64,000 nt of DNA, taken from contig NZ_JAAALO010000003.1 in assembly GCF_009908295.1 (NCBI RefSeq), positions 682,001 to 746,000 on the forward strand, read 5' to 3'. The translations under genes were made by a program, and so were the position numbers. Of the stretch, positions 1-8,296 are shown piece by piece (position 1 is the stretch's first letter; each line of letters starts with the position of its first letter). The notes under the pieces are model-generated. The model searched no databases. It saw nothing but the letters and a program-made list of their open reading frames with translations, and was not told the origin of the DNA. This stretch comes from Micromonospora rubida (lineage in GTDB: Bacteria > Actinomycetota > Actinomycetes > Mycobacteriales > Micromonosporaceae).

Positions 1-483
1 CGTGGTGGTGCTGCGGGCGGGCAGGTTGAGCTGCCAGGTCACCTCGGTGCTCGCCGCCGAGCGGGTGGCCCGCCCGCCCGGAGTGATCCAGGTCGCGGAC
101 GTCCCGGCCGGCAGCTCCTGGCGCACCGTGGTGGCCAGCGGCCGGCTCCCGGTGTTGCGGACCTGGACCTGGTAGCCCGGCGCGGGTGTGCCGGCCGGCG
201 TGACCGCCACCGTCACCGGTGACGGCGCGCCCTGGGTCGGCACCACCACGGACGGCGAGACCAGCGGCGGCGGCGCGGGAGCCGCCGGCGTCGGCGCCGT
301 CGCCGAGTCGGTGGGTGTCGGGGTCTCCGTCGGCGTGGCGACGGCCGCCGCCGGGCGGGCCGCCGCTGCCGGCGTGGCCACCGCCTCCGGGGCCACCGCG
401 GGCAGTGCCGGCACGGCGGCGAGAATGCCGAGGCAGTGTACGAACACTGCGAGGGCCCTGTGGTGTCGTGTCGATGCAGGCAT
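1..483 (-). CDS. Secreted or surface protein with Pro/Thr/Ala-rich linker, N-terminal part (truncated by window edge)
   Basis: The reading frame opens with ATG on the minus strand at 481-483 and stays open to base 1, giving 161 codons without a stop. Residues 1-30 look like a Sec signal peptide: a basic start (PASTRHHR), a hydrophobic run (ALAVFVHCLGILAAV) and an Ala/Pro-rich cleavage zone. A low-complexity Pro/Ala/Thr linker follows to about residue 75. Then comes a segment with YQVQVRNTGSRPLATTV and ATWITPGG, which resembles the beta-sandwich repeats (DUF11-like) of actinobacterial wall proteins. The domain assignment is tentative because the C-terminus lies outside the window. It diverges from the gene starting at 714. 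Confidence 0.7.
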   Translation of the reverse strand, partial: MPASTRHHRALAVFVHCLGILAAVPALPAVAPEAVATPAAAARPAAAVATPTETPTPTDSATAPTPAAPAPPPLVSPSVVVPTQGAPSPVTVAVTPAGTPAPGYQVQVRNTGSRPLATTVRQELPAGTSATWITPGGRATRSAASTEVTWQLNLPARSTTT

Positions 484-701
484 ACGAACGAACCTCCGGT
501 AGCCGACGCTAGGCGCGGCCCCACGTCGTGCGGGTACGAAGTGGCGAACCCGGCCCGCACCGGCGACGGACGACGTAGGGTGGCCGCCCCGGGCCCTCTG
601 CCGACGCCCGCCCGCCGCCCGGGGGTGCACTCCCCGTGCGTAGCAGGAGGGCCTCGCCGCCCTGGCTTGCCCGTCGACGCGGCCGGACCTCGTCCCGGGG
701 C

Positions 702-707
702 TAGATT
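702..707 (+). promoter_or_regulatory. -10 box (TAGATT) for a leaderless transcript
   Basis: TAGATT lies 6 nt before the GTG start at 714 and no Shine-Dalgarno sequence is present. This is the spacing expected when transcription starts at the initiation codon. Confidence 0.5.
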
Positions 708-713
708 GGCCTG

Positions 714-1517
714 GTGCGTATCGCTCGTTTCGCTCATGCCAAGGGAATGTCGTTCGGGGCCGTCGAGGGCGAGCCGGAGGCGGGCCCGCAGGGCCTGACC
801 ATCGCCGAGATCGAGGGCCACCCGTTCGGTCAGATCCAGTTCAGCGGCGCCCGGTGGGCGCTCTCCGACGTCCGACTGCTCTCCCCGATCCTGCCCAGCA
901 AGGTGGTCTGCGTCGGCCGCAACTACGCCGAGCACGCCGCCGAGCAGGACAGCGCGGTGCCGAAGGAGCCGCTGCTCTTCCTCAAGCCGTCCACCTCGGT
1001 GATCGGCCCGCGCGACGCCATCCGGTTGCCGATCTTCTCCAAGCGGGTCGAGCACGAGGCCGAGCTGGCCGTGGTGATCGGGGCCCCGGGGGCCCGCCGG
1101 GCCGACCGGGCTGCCGCCGCTCGGGCCATCTTCGGCTACACCTGCGCCAACGACGTGACCGCCCGGGACCTCCAGCGCTCCGACGGGCAGTGGACCCGGG
1201 CCAAGGGCTTCGACTCGTTCTGCCCCATCGGCCCCTGGATCACCACGGACCTGGACGTCACCGACCTGGAGATCCGGTGCGAGGTGGGCCGCAACCCGGA
1301 GGAGATGGAGGTGCGGCAGCTCGGCCGGACGCGGGACATGGTCTTCGACGTCCCGGCCCTGGTGTCGTACGTCTCGCACGTGATGACGCTGCTCCCCGGC
1401 GACGTGGTGCTCACCGGCACCCCGGCGGGGGTTAGCCCGCTCGTGGAGGGGGATACCGTCACCGTGCGTATCGAGGGGATCGGGGAGCTGACCAACCCGG
1501 TCGTCCCGGTCGGCTGA
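714..1517 (+). CDS. Fumarylacetoacetate hydrolase family protein
   Basis: This 267-aa protein has the FAH C-terminal fold of small actinobacterial FAH-family enzymes (acylpyruvate or 2-hydroxyhepta-2,4-diene-1,7-dioate-type hydrolases and isomerases). Visible family motifs are CVGRNYAEHA near residue 70, the acidic metal-binding stretch VEHEAELAVVIG near 120, YTCANDVTARDLQ near 145 and GDVVLTGTPAGVSPL near 230. The exact substrate cannot be read from sequence, and a role in aromatic or keto-acid breakdown is only the family expectation. The GTG start fits a leaderless mRNA (TAGATT 6 nt upstream). The gene stands alone and ends in a strong hairpin. Confidence 0.9.
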   Translation: MRIARFAHAKGMSFGAVEGEPEAGPQGLTIAEIEGHPFGQIQFSGARWALSDVRLLSPILPSKVVCVGRNYAEHAAEQDSAVPKEPLLFLKPSTSVIGPRDAIRLPIFSKRVEHEAELAVVIGAPGARRADRAAAARAIFGYTCANDVTARDLQRSDGQWTRAKGFDSFCPIGPWITTDLDVTDLEIRCEVGRNPEEMEVRQLGRTRDMVFDVPALVSYVSHVMTLLPGDVVLTGTPAGVSPLVEGDTVTVRIEGIGELTNPVVPVG

Positions 1518-1523
1518 CTCGTC

Positions 1524-1562
1524 GGGGCCCGAAACCGCAGCACAGCATGGGTTTCGGGCCCC
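1524..1562 (+). terminator. Hairpin terminator after the FAH-family gene
   Basis: A perfect 13-bp stem (1524-1536 with 1550-1562, arm GGGGCCCGAAACC) encloses a 13-nt loop and starts 7 nt after the stop codon. It is followed by only a short T stretch, as is usual in this phylum. Confidence 0.7.
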
Positions 1563-1566
1563 CGAT

Positions 1567-1596
1567 TTGGCCTAGCCGGGGCCGGGAGGGTAAAGT
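1567..1596 (+). promoter_or_regulatory. Promoter of tRNA-Gln
   Basis: TTGGCC (1567-1572) and TAAAGT (1591-1596) are separated by 18 bp and stand about 46 bp before the mature tRNA. Confidence 0.45.
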
Positions 1597-1604
1597 TTCT
1601 CTCC

Positions 1605-1640
1605 GGTGCCGCAAGGCACCGAACGGCACCGTGAGGTGCC
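1605..1640 (+). other. Twin tetraloop hairpins in the tRNA-Gln 5' leader
   Basis: GGTGCC-GCAA-GGCACC (1605-1620) is followed by GGCACC-GTGA-GGTGCC (1625-1640). The four 6-nt arms can pair in alternative ways. They end 2 nt before the mature tRNA 5' end, so they lie in the part removed by RNase P. Confidence 0.5.
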
Positions 1641-1642
1641 AA

Positions 1643-1714
1643 TGGGGTATGGGGTAATTGGCAGCCCAACTGATTCTGGTTCAGTTAGTCTAGGTTCGAG
1701 TCCTGGTACCCCAG
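1643..1714 (+). tRNA. tRNA-Gln (anticodon CTG)
   Basis: The acceptor stem pairs TGGGGTA with TACCCCA. The anticodon stem ACTGA/TCAGT closes the loop TTCTGGT, giving anticodon CTG. The T arm GTTCGAGTCC is intact. CCA is not fully encoded. Confidence 0.95.
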
Positions 1715-1799
1715 CAATCGGTGTTCGCGAGAGCGCCGGTCGCTGGATCCCACTGGAGAGCAATCCGGTCGCCCGCAAGGGGCCGGAAGAATTCTCTGG

Positions 1800-1833
1800 T
1801 AGAGTTCGGCGGCACCGCCCGGCAGGGCGGTGC
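1800..1833 (+). promoter_or_regulatory. -10 box and leader hairpin of the first tRNA-Glu
   Basis: TAGAGT (1800-1805) is followed by a 9-bp hairpin, GCACCGCCC-GGCA-GGGCGGTGC (1812-1833), 13 nt before the tRNA. The second tRNA-Glu copy has a similarly placed TAGACT box (2085-2090) and a GGCA-loop hairpin with a different stem sequence. Confidence 0.45.
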
Positions 1834-1846
1834 AGGAGAAGGTTCT

Positions 1847-1919
1847 GGCCCCGTCGTCTAGTGGCCCAGGACGCCGCCCTCTCAAGGCGGTAGCGCCGGT
1901 TCGAATCCGGTCGGGGCTA
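1847..1919 (+). tRNA. tRNA-Glu (anticodon CTC), copy 1
   Basis: The acceptor pairs GGCCCCG with CGGGGCT and has discriminator A. Anticodon stem CCGCC/GGCGG closes the loop CTCTCAA, giving CTC. Its 73-nt sequence is identical to the copy at 2134. Confidence 0.95.
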
Positions 1920-1930
1920 CAGTTCCGTTC

Positions 1931-1958
1931 AGCCCGTCTCACTTCGGTGAGGCGGGCT
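1931..1958 (+). terminator. Hairpin terminator after tRNA-Glu copy 1
   Basis: A 12-bp stem with one mismatch (AGCCCGTCTCAC with GTGAGGCGGGCT) around a TTCG loop, followed by GTTTCG. It is 11 nt after the tRNA. Confidence 0.7.
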
Positions 1959-2133
1959 GTTTCGCATTCACGGGACCGGTATTGACCCGTGCGGCCGTAA
2001 GGTAGCCGTCGCCGGGCGATGCGGTGGCGACGCTGCGCTCGGCCCCGCCGCCCACCCCCTGCGCGCCGGCGAGGGACCCGCCGCTAGACTACAGCGGCGC
2101 CGGCCGGCAGGCCGGTGATGTAGGAAAAGTCTT

Positions 2134-2206
2134 GGCCCCGTCGTCTAGTGGCCCAGGACGCCGCCCTCTCAAGGCGGTAGCGCCGGTTCGAATCCGGTCG
2201 GGGCTA
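2134..2206 (+). tRNA. tRNA-Glu (anticodon CTC), copy 2
   Basis: This is a second copy, identical over all 73 nt to the tRNA at 1847-1919, with its own -10 box (TAGACT, 2085-2090), leader hairpin and terminator. The unit was probably duplicated as a whole and the flanks then diverged. Confidence 0.95.
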
Positions 2207-2217
2207 CAACTCCACTC

Positions 2218-2245
2218 GGCCCGTCTCACCTCGGTGAGACGGGCC
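2218..2245 (+). terminator. Hairpin terminator after tRNA-Glu copy 2
   Basis: A perfect 13-bp stem (GGCCCGTCTCACC with its complement at 2233-2245) is followed by GTTTCC. It is homologous to the terminator at 1931. Confidence 0.7.
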
Positions 2246-2355
2246 GTTTCCATCCACCCCCACCCGCCCGCTCCGGCGATCGAGGGGCGTCGGCCTCAGC
2301 TCGGATCAAGACGTGAACCCCTTGATCACCGGGGTGAGGCGGGCGGGGGAGGGGG

Positions 2356-3042
2356 TCAGAGGCCGGAGAGGCGTTGGCCGGCTCTGACCACGGCCATGGC
2401 GTGGCGTTCTCCGGGGCGACGGCCGAGGCGCTCGATCGGGCCGGAGATGCTGACCGAGGCGATCACCCGGCCCGTGCGGTCGCGGATCGGGGCCGAGACG
2501 CTCGCCACGCCGGCCTCGCGCTCGGCGACGCTCTGCGCCCAGCCCCGCCGGCGCACCTCGGCCAGTGTGCGGCCGGTGAACTTCGACCGGGGCAGCAGCG
2601 GCATCACCGCCTCCGGCGGCTCCCAGGCCAGCAGGATCTGCGCCGCCGAGCCTGCGGTCATCGGCAGCACCGAGCCCACCGGCACGGTGTCCCGCAGGCC
2701 GCTGGCCCGCTCGGCGGCGGCCACGCAGATCCGCTCGTCCGCGCGGCGCAGGTAGAGCTGGGCGCTCTCCCCGGTGGCGTCGCGCAGCGCGGCCAGCAGC
2801 GGCTCCGCCGCTGTCAGTAGCACGTCCGGCGCGGCGTTGGCGAGCTCACCGAGTCGAGGGCCAGGGCGCCAGCGGCCCTGGGTGTCCCGGACCAGCATCC
2901 GGTGGATCTCCAGCGCCTGCGCCAGCCGGTGCGCGGTGGCCCGGGGCAGCTTGGTGCGTTCAACGAGTTCGGCCAGGCTGGCGCCGTCGACGCAGGCGGC
3001 CAGGATGACCACCGCCTTGTCGAGAACGCCGACACCGCTCAT
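2356..3042 (-). CDS. ndgR: IclR-family regulator NdgR (control of leucine and other amino-acid biosynthesis)
   Basis: This 228-aa protein starts GVGVLDKAVVILAA and has an IclR winged helix-turn-helix in the first 65 residues (LPRATAHRLAQALE) and an IclR effector domain after it ([36 protein letters not shown]). From family knowledge, NdgR proteins of Streptomyces sit divergently beside leuCD and activate it. The same arrangement is seen here, so the name rests on both sequence and context. The ATG at 3042 has GGGAC upstream. A GTG 12 nt earlier is in frame but badly spaced from any ribosome binding site. Confidence 0.88.
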   Translation of the reverse strand: MSGVGVLDKAVVILAACVDGASLAELVERTKLPRATAHRLAQALEIHRMLVRDTQGRWRPGPRLGELANAAPDVLLTAAEPLLAALRDATGESAQLYLRRADERICVAAAERASGLRDTVPVGSVLPMTAGSAAQILLAWEPPEAVMPLLPRSKFTGRTLAEVRRRGWAQSVAEREAGVASVSAPIRDRTGRVIASVSISGPIERLGRRPGERHAMAVVRAGQRLSGL

Positions 3043-3091
3043 ACTGTGTCCCACAAGCCGAAACTTACCTCCCAGAATTTAGGATGTCCAG
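3043..3091. promoter_or_regulatory. Divergent ndgR-leuC control region
   Basis: Only 49 bp separate the two start codons, so promoters and any NdgR operator must overlap this space or the gene ends. The stretch is AT-richer than its surroundings. There is no room for a leader-peptide attenuator before leuC. AGGA at 3081-3084 is the only candidate leuC ribosome binding site. Confidence 0.5.
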
Positions 3092-4534
3092 ATGGTGGGA
3101 GTCACTCAACCGAGGACCCTGGCCGAGAAGGTCTGGGACGCACACGTCGTCCGGTCCGCCGAGGGCGAACCGGACCTGCTCTACATCGACCTGCACCTGC
3201 TGCACGAGGTCACCAGCCCGCAGGCCTTCGACGGGCTGCGGCTCGCCGGCCGCCGCGTGCGCCGCACCGACCTCACGCTCGCGACCGAGGACCACAACAC
3301 CCCGACGGGGTACGCGGACCCGGCGTTCCAGCAGCGGCGCGGCGACCTGCTCACGATCGCGGACCCCACCTCCCGCACGCAGATCGAGACGCTGCGCCGC
3401 AACTGCGCCGAGTTCGGCGTCCGGCTGCACCCGCTCGGTGACGCCAACCAGGGCATCGTGCACGTCATCGGCCCGCAGCTCGGCGTCACCCAGCCCGGCA
3501 TGACGATCGTCTGTGGCGATTCACACACCGCCACCCACGGGGCGTTCGGCGCCCTCGCGTTCGGCATCGGCACCAGCGAGGTCGAGCACGTGCTGGCCAC
3601 CCAGACGCTGCCGCAGGCTCGCCCGAAGACGATGACCGTGAACGTCACCGGCCAGCTCGGCCCCGGCGTCACCGCCAAGGACCTGGTGCTCGCCCTGATC
3701 ACCCAGGTCGGCACCGGCGGCGGGCGCGGGCACATCGTGGAGTACCGGGGCGAGGCGATCCGCGCGCTGTCCATGGAGGGGCGGATGACCGTCGCCAACA
3801 TGTCCATCGAGTGGGGCGCCAAGGCCGGCATGATCGCGCCGGACGAGACCACCTTCGCGTACCTCAAGGGGCGGCCGAACGCGCCGCAGGGGGCCGACTG
3901 GGACGCGGCGGTCGACCACTGGCGGACGCTGCCCACCGACGAGGGGGCGACCTTCGACGCCGAGGTGACCCTCGACGCGAGCCGGATCACCCCGTTCGTC
4001 ACCTGGGGCACCAACCCCGGTCAGGGCGCCCCGCTGGGCGCGGCCGTGCCGGACCCGGAGGAGTTCGACACCGACTCCGAGCGGGCCGCCGCCCGCCGGG
4101 CCCTGGAGTACATGGACCTCGTGCCCGGCACCCCGCTGCGCGACCTCTCCGTCGACGTGGTCTTCGTCGGCTCCTGCACCAACGGCCGGCTGGAGGACCT
4201 CCGCGCCGCGGCCGACGTGCTGCGCGGGCAGAAGGTCGCCGACGGCGTACGGATGCTCGTGGTCCCCGGCTCCGCAGCCGTCCGGGAGGCCGCCGAGGCC
4301 GAAGGGCTGGACAGGGTGTTCACCGACGCCGGGGCCGAGTGGCGGTTCGCCGGCTGCTCGATGTGCCTGGGCATGAACCCGGACACGCTCTCCCCGGGGG
4401 AGCGTTCCGCCTCGACCTCCAACCGCAACTTCGAGGGGCGCCAGGGCCGGGGTGGCCGCACCCACCTGGTGTCGCCGCCGGTCGCCGCCGCCACCGCCGT
4501 GGTCGGCCGGCTGGCCGCCCCCGCCGACCTGTAG
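3092..4534 (+). CDS. leuC: 3-isopropylmalate dehydratase large subunit
   Basis: The 480-aa aconitase-family subunit carries the [4Fe-4S] cluster of isopropylmalate isomerase, the second step of leucine biosynthesis. Landmarks are [12 protein letters not shown] at the N-terminus, [20 protein letters not shown] near residue 145, [14 protein letters not shown] near 360 with the first cluster cysteine, and [11 protein letters not shown] near 425 with the other two. The length matches the family. The ATG at 3092 gives the start closest to homologues. leuD follows after 17 bp, so the two form an operon, probably controlled by the divergent ndgR. Confidence 0.97.
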   Translation: MVGVTQPRTLAEKVWDAHVVRSAEGEPDLLYIDLHLLHEVTSPQAFDGLRLAGRRVRRTDLTLATEDHNTPTGYADPAFQQRRGDLLTIADPTSRTQIETLRRNCAEFGVRLHPLGDANQGIVHVIGPQLGVTQPGMTIVCGDSHTATHGAFGALAFGIGTSEVEHVLATQTLPQARPKTMTVNVTGQLGPGVTAKDLVLALITQVGTGGGRGHIVEYRGEAIRALSMEGRMTVANMSIEWGAKAGMIAPDETTFAYLKGRPNAPQGADWDAAVDHWRTLPTDEGATFDAEVTLDASRITPFVTWGTNPGQGAPLGAAVPDPEEFDTDSERAAARRALEYMDLVPGTPLRDLSVDVVFVGSCTNGRLEDLRAAADVLRGQKVADGVRMLVVPGSAAVREAAEAEGLDRVFTDAGAEWRFAGCSMCLGMNPDTLSPGERSASTSNRNFEGRQGRGGRTHLVSPPVAAATAVVGRLAAPADL

Positions 4535-4551
4535 AAGGGCAGCCGCGACAG

Positions 4552-5139
4552 ATGGACAAGTTCACCACGCACACCGGCACCGCCGTGCCGCTGCGCCGTT
4601 CCAATGTGGACACCGATCAGATCATCCCCGCCGTGTACCTCAAGCGGGTGACCCGGACCGGATTCGCCGACGGGCTCTTCAGCGCGTGGCGGGAGGACCC
4701 GACATTCGTCTTTAACGATCCTACGCATTCAGGTGCGTCGATTCTCGTGGCGGGCCCCGAGTTCGGCACGGGGTCGTCTCGGGAGCACGCCGTCTGGGCG
4801 CTGCGGGACTGGGGGTTCCGGGCGGTGATCTCGCCCCGGTTCGGCGACATCTTCCGCGGCAACGCCCTCAAGGAGGGTCTGCTGCCGGTCGAGTTGGAAT
4901 TGAAAGCCGTCGAGGAGTTGTGGCGCCTCGTCGAGTCCGACCCCACCGTCGCCGTCACCGTCGACCTGACCTCCCGCGAGGTCCGGGCGGGGGACGCCGC
5001 CTGGTCGTTCCCCCTCGACGACTTCAGCCGCTGGCGGCTGCTGGAGGGGTTGGATGACATTGGACTCACGCTCCGCCACGAGGCCGACATCACCTCGTAC
5101 GAGCGCGGCCGACGGCCGTTCCTGCCCGCCGTGGCATAG
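4552..5139 (+). CDS. leuD: 3-isopropylmalate dehydratase small subunit
   Basis: This 195-aa swivel-domain subunit pairs with LeuC. It shows [19 protein letters not shown] near residue 15, [17 protein letters not shown] near 65 and [20 protein letters not shown] near 95, all typical LeuD motifs. GAAGGG between the leuC stop and the ATG serves as ribosome binding site. It is the last gene of the leuCD operon, and a 12-bp hairpin lies 27 nt after its stop. Confidence 0.97.
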   Translation: MDKFTTHTGTAVPLRRSNVDTDQIIPAVYLKRVTRTGFADGLFSAWREDPTFVFNDPTHSGASILVAGPEFGTGSSREHAVWALRDWGFRAVISPRFGDIFRGNALKEGLLPVELELKAVEELWRLVESDPTVAVTVDLTSREVRAGDAAWSFPLDDFSRWRLLEGLDDIGLTLRHEADITSYERGRRPFLPAVA

Positions 5140-5166
5140 CCGTACGCCCGATCCAGCATCGCTTTC

Positions 5167-5195
5167 CGCCCCCACCGGCCCGCCCGGTGGGGGCG
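5167..5195 (+). terminator. Terminator of leuCD
   Basis: A perfect 12-bp stem, CGCCCCCACCGG (5167-5178) with CCGGTGGGGGCG (5184-5195), and loop CCCGC. There is no T run. Confidence 0.65.
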
Positions 5196-5311
5196 AATCC
5201 GTTACGACACAAGGCCTTTTTTCGACCGAATGTTTGTGTCCAGGCAGCACAGGGCATACCGTGCGCGCAGAATGGCTCGCGTCGAGTCAGTTGCACAATT
5301 GGGAGGAAGTC

Positions 5312-6004
5312 GTGAACAAGGCCGAGCTCATCGAGGCGCTCGCCGTTCGCCTGGGGGACCGGAAGACGGCGACGGCCGCGCTCGACGCGGTCCTCGCTGA
5401 GGTCCAGGCGGCGGTCACCAAGGGCGAGAAGGTGGCGATCACCGGATTCGGAGCGTTCGAGAAGCGCGTCCGGGGAGCCCGAACAGCGCGCAACCCGCGA
5501 ACCGGCGAGGCGGTGAAGGTCAAGAAGACATCCGTGCCGACCTTCCGGCCCGGCGCCGGGTTCAAGGAGATGGTGGCCAGCGGCAAGGTGCCGAAGGCCA
5601 CGGCGGCGGCGAAGAAGACCGCCACGGCCGCCACCAAGAACACCTCCGCCAAGGCGACCGGGGCCAAGGCGACGACCGCGAAGGCCACGACGGCCAAGGC
5701 GGCGGGCGCCAAGGCCACCGGTGCGAAGGCGACCGGTGCGAAGGCCACGACGGCCAAGGCGGCGGGTACGAAGGCCGCCGGCACCAAGGCCACCGCCGCG
5801 ACGAAGAAGGCGGCCCCGGCCAAGGCGACCAAGACGACGGCGTCCAAGGCCGCCACCAAGAAGGCCGCCCCCGCGAAGAAGACCGCGGCGGCGACCAAGT
5901 CGACCGCGGCGAAGAAGACCACCGCGGCGGCGACCAAGAGCGCGGCGGCCAAGAAGGCGCCGGCGAAGAAGTCCCCGGCCAAGAAGGCGGCAACCAAGCG
6001 CTGA
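5312..6004 (+). CDS. hupB: HU-family DNA-binding protein with lysine/alanine-rich tail (HupB type)
   Basis: The first 90 residues are a complete HU domain ([48 protein letters not shown]). The remaining 140 residues are Ala/Lys/Thr repeats of the AKATxAKA type, ending AKKAATKR, as in mycobacterial and streptomycete HupB, where the tail binds and compacts DNA. The product is 230 aa. GTG was chosen because GGGAGGA stands 5 nt upstream and the HU domain starts exactly there. The gene is monocistronic between two terminators. The repetitive tail at about 5600-6000 is prone to length change. Confidence 0.93.
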   Translation: MNKAELIEALAVRLGDRKTATAALDAVLAEVQAAVTKGEKVAITGFGAFEKRVRGARTARNPRTGEAVKVKKTSVPTFRPGAGFKEMVASGKVPKATAAAKKTATAATKNTSAKATGAKATTAKATTAKAAGAKATGAKATGAKATTAKAAGTKAAGTKATAATKKAAPAKATKTTASKAATKKAAPAKKTAAATKSTAAKKTTAAATKSAAAKKAPAKKSPAKKAATKR

Positions 6005-6018
6005 CCGGCCGAACCGTC

Positions 6019-6055
6019 GGAAGGGGCGCCCACCGGACCGGTGGGCGCCCCTTCC
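6019..6055 (+). terminator. Strong terminator after hupB
   Basis: An almost uninterrupted palindrome of 18-bp arms (6019-6036 and 6038-6055) is centred on A6037 and starts 15 nt after the hupB stop. It is symmetric and may work in both directions. Confidence 0.75.
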
Positions 6056-6166
6056 ACTTGTCCGGGTACGGGTTCCGGTTGTCCTGGTACGGGTTCTGCC
6101 CGTTGACCGACGGCGTGCGGCGCGCGCAGAATCGCCGGACCCCCACCGGTCGGCGAAAGGCAGCCC

Positions 6167-8296
6167 GTGCGCTACCGCCACCTCCACACCGTCACGCTCG
6201 CCCTGGGCATCGTCGTTCTGATCGACGTGCTGCGGGTCTTCCTCCCGTCGGTCATCACCATCTTCGGGCAGGCCGCCACCACCCCCGCCGAACTGCTGGG
6301 AGCGTTCGCGCTCGGCTGGTTCGTGCTCGCCCTGGCCTTTCCCGCGCTGCTGCGCCGGCTGGGCGCCCGCCCGGTCACCCTGGTCGCCGCCGTGGCGCTG
6401 GCCGGCCTCCGGCTCGCCCTCACCGCCGCCCCGGGCGGCCGGGCGCAGCTCTGGCTGGCCACCGCAGGACTGGTGGCCGGGCTGCTCTGGCTGGCCGGCA
6501 CCGCGGCCGGCACCGACCGGCCGGTGCCGGGGCTGGCGTTGGGGCTGGCCCTCGGCGCGGTCGTGCACGCGGGGCTCGGCACGTACGACCTGGTCTGGCG
6601 GGGTGGCTGGGTCGGGTGGGCCGGCAGCGTCGTCCTCGTGGGACTCTTCCTGGCCGGGACGGCCCGTCCCACGCCGCCGGGGCAACCGGGGGGCGATGCC
6701 CGCGCGTGGCTGCTCGCCGGCCCGGCGCTGCTGCTGACCGGGATGGTGGCGCTCTCCCCGGCGCTGGCGGCGACGGGGTCCTCCTACCGGCGAGGACCCG
6801 GCGACGGCCTCGCCCGCTCGGCAGCGGCCGGCGACGTCTCCGCCCTGTTCAGTTACGCCGTCGCCTTCTTCCTGTTCGCCGCGTTGGCCAGGGCACCACG
6901 CGGGTACGCCCGGCTGCTCGGCCCGCTCGCGCTGGTGCTCGGGGCGGTGCTGTTCGCCGCCGGGGAGCCGGGCTGGCTGGGGCCGGCGGTCCTGCTGACC
7001 GCCGCCGGCGTCGGCGGGTGCCTCAGCCTCGCCGGGGCCGGGGCCGCAGCCCCGATCGCCCCCGCCGCCCCCCCCGCCGCCCCCGCCGCCGCCCCCGCCC
7101 CCGCCGCCCCCGCCGCCCCCGTCGCCTCGGCCACCGCCGTCTCGGCCACCGCCGTCTCGGCCACCGCCGTCTCGGCCACCGCCGTCTCGGCCTCCGCCGG
7201 GGCCCCGGGCCGGCCCGGGCGGTCGCCGCTCGCGGTGGTGCTGGGCATGTTGCTCTTCGCCGTCGCCGCCGTCGGCTACTACGCCGCGTACGACCTCGGC
7301 TATTCGAACGCGGCGGTGCCGGTCGTCGTGGCCGGCCTCGTCGCGGTCGTGGCGCTCGCCCCGGCCGCCCGGGGCGGGCCGGCCGCGCCGCCCAGGGTGG
7401 TCGCCCGGGGCGGGACGGCCGCGCCGCCCAGGGTGGTCGCCCGGGGCGGGACGGCCGCGCCGCCCGGGCCGGCCTCCTGGGCGTGGGCGGGAGGCGTCGC
7501 CGCGGTCTTCGGCGTGGTCACCCTCCTCACGACGAACCTGCTGGCCGCCGAGGTCGCCCCGGGCCGGCCCGGCAGCCCGCCCGCCGACGTGCGGGTGGTG
7601 GCGTACAACGTGCGGATGGGGTTCGGGATGGACGGACGGTTCGACCCGGACGGGCTGGCCCGGGTGGTCGCCGCCGAGCGGCCCGACGTGGTGCTGCTGA
7701 GCGAGGTGGACCGGGGCTGGCTGCTCAACGGCGGCCACGACACCCTCACCCTGCTCGCGGCGCGGCTCCGCATGCCGTACGTCTTCGCGCCCGCCGCCGA
7801 CCCGGTGTGGGGCGACGCGGTGCTCAGCCGGTTCCCGGTGGAGTCGGCCCGCAGCGAGCGGCTGGCGGCCCTCGGCGCGCCCACCGGCGCCCAGGCGCTC
7901 GGCGTCACCCTCGACCTCGGCGGCGACGCGGGCCTCGCGGTGGTCGCCACCCACCTGCAACCGCCGCCGGGCCGGGAGCCGGTGGCGCAGGCCCGCGCGG
8001 TGGCGCGGTTCGCCCTGGGGTACGCCGACGGTCGGCCGCTCGTCGTCGCCGGTGACCTGAACACCGAGCCGGGCGCCTTGGCGTACGCGGAGTTCACCCG
8101 CGCCGGGCTGGTGGATGCGCTCGCCGTGGCCCGACCCCTGTTCACCAGCCCGGCCGACGACCCGCACGAGCAGATCGACCACGTCCTGGTCTCGCCGGGC
8201 GTGGTGGCCGGTGGACCCGTGGCGCCGCGCAGCACCGCCAGCGACCACCTGCCGGTGGCGGTCACCCTAACCCTGCCGCCCACCGCCGCCGGCTGA
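6167..8296 (+). CDS. Membrane-anchored endonuclease/exonuclease/phosphatase family protein
   Basis: The 709-aa protein has two parts. Residues 1 to about 460 are strongly hydrophobic with roughly ten or more membrane segments (VTLALGIVVLIDVLRVF, LALGLALGAVVHAGLG). The C-terminal 230 residues form an EEP hydrolase domain: VRVVAYNVRMGFGMDGRFD, RPDVVLLSEVD with the metal-binding Glu, VVAGDLNTEP, and a terminal SDHLPVAV His-Asp-His motif. Family members cut phosphodiester or phosphate bonds in lipids, nucleic acids or sugar phosphates, and the substrate is not predictable here. The loop between membrane segments contains two in-frame tandem repeats (7124-7198 and 7371-7470). The GTG start has GAAAGG upstream. 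Confidence 0.85.
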   Translation: MRYRHLHTVTLALGIVVLIDVLRVFLPSVITIFGQAATTPAELLGAFALGWFVLALAFPALLRRLGARPVTLVAAVALAGLRLALTAAPGGRAQLWLATAGLVAGLLWLAGTAAGTDRPVPGLALGLALGAVVHAGLGTYDLVWRGGWVGWAGSVVLVGLFLAGTARPTPPGQPGGDARAWLLAGPALLLTGMVALSPALAATGSSYRRGPGDGLARSAAAGDVSALFSYAVAFFLFAALARAPRGYARLLGPLALVLGAVLFAAGEPGWLGPAVLLTAAGVGGCLSLAGAGAAAPIAPAAPPAAPAAAPAPAAPAAPVASATAVSATAVSATAVSATAVSASAGAPGRPGRSPLAVVLGMLLFAVAAVGYYAAYDLGYSNAAVPVVVAGLVAVVALAPAARGGPAAPPRVVARGGTAAPPRVVARGGTAAPPGPASWAWAGGVAAVFGVVTLLTTNLLAAEVAPGRPGSPPADVRVVAYNVRMGFGMDGRFDPDGLARVVAAERPDVVLLSEVDRGWLLNGGHDTLTLLAARLRMPYVFAPAADPVWGDAVLSRFPVESARSERLAALGAPTGAQALGVTLDLGGDAGLAVVATHLQPPPGREPVAQARAVARFALGYADGRPLVVAGDLNTEPGALAYAEFTRAGLVDALAVARPLFTSPADDPHEQIDHVLVSPGVVAGGPVAPRSTASDHLPVAVTLTLPPTAAG
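7124..7198 (+). repeat. 15-bp tandem repeat (VSATA codons)
   Basis: About five units of GTCTCGGCCACCGCC, with starts at 7139, 7154, 7169 and 7184 and an imperfect unit on the left. They code for VSATA repeats in the cytoplasmic or extracytoplasmic linker of the preceding gene product. Confidence 0.9.
7371..7470 (+). repeat. 36-bp tandem repeat (12-residue unit)
   Basis: Units start at 7371, 7407 and 7443, the last one partial, and code for RGGTAAPPRVVA. The period is a multiple of three, so copy-number change preserves the frame. Confidence 0.9.

Noticed and set aside
213..1379. Long minus-strand open frame of 388 codons opposite the FAH gene
   Set aside because: It is antisense to a clear FAH-family gene, has Arg/Pro/Gly-rich composition and no ribosome binding site. 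Very high GC makes such shadow frames common.
2304..2327. GATCAAG/CTTGATC hairpin downstream of the ndgR stop
   Set aside because: Arms are 7 bp with a 10-nt loop. It could be a weak ndgR terminator, but the evidence is too thin to list.
3043..3091. Leader peptide or T-box attenuator for leuCD
   Set aside because: Only 49 bp separate the divergent starts. No leucine-rich ORF or T-box fits.
5600..6000. Repeats in the hupB tail as a possible CRISPR-like or satellite array
   Set aside because: The repeats are in frame and code for the known Lys/Ala tail of HupB. Unit lengths are irregular and there are no spacers.
5090..8248. 1052-codon minus-strand frame opposite hupB and the membrane hydrolase
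   Set aside because: It crosses two well-supported genes and a terminator. Its composition (long Gly and Arg runs) mirrors the repeats of the real genes.
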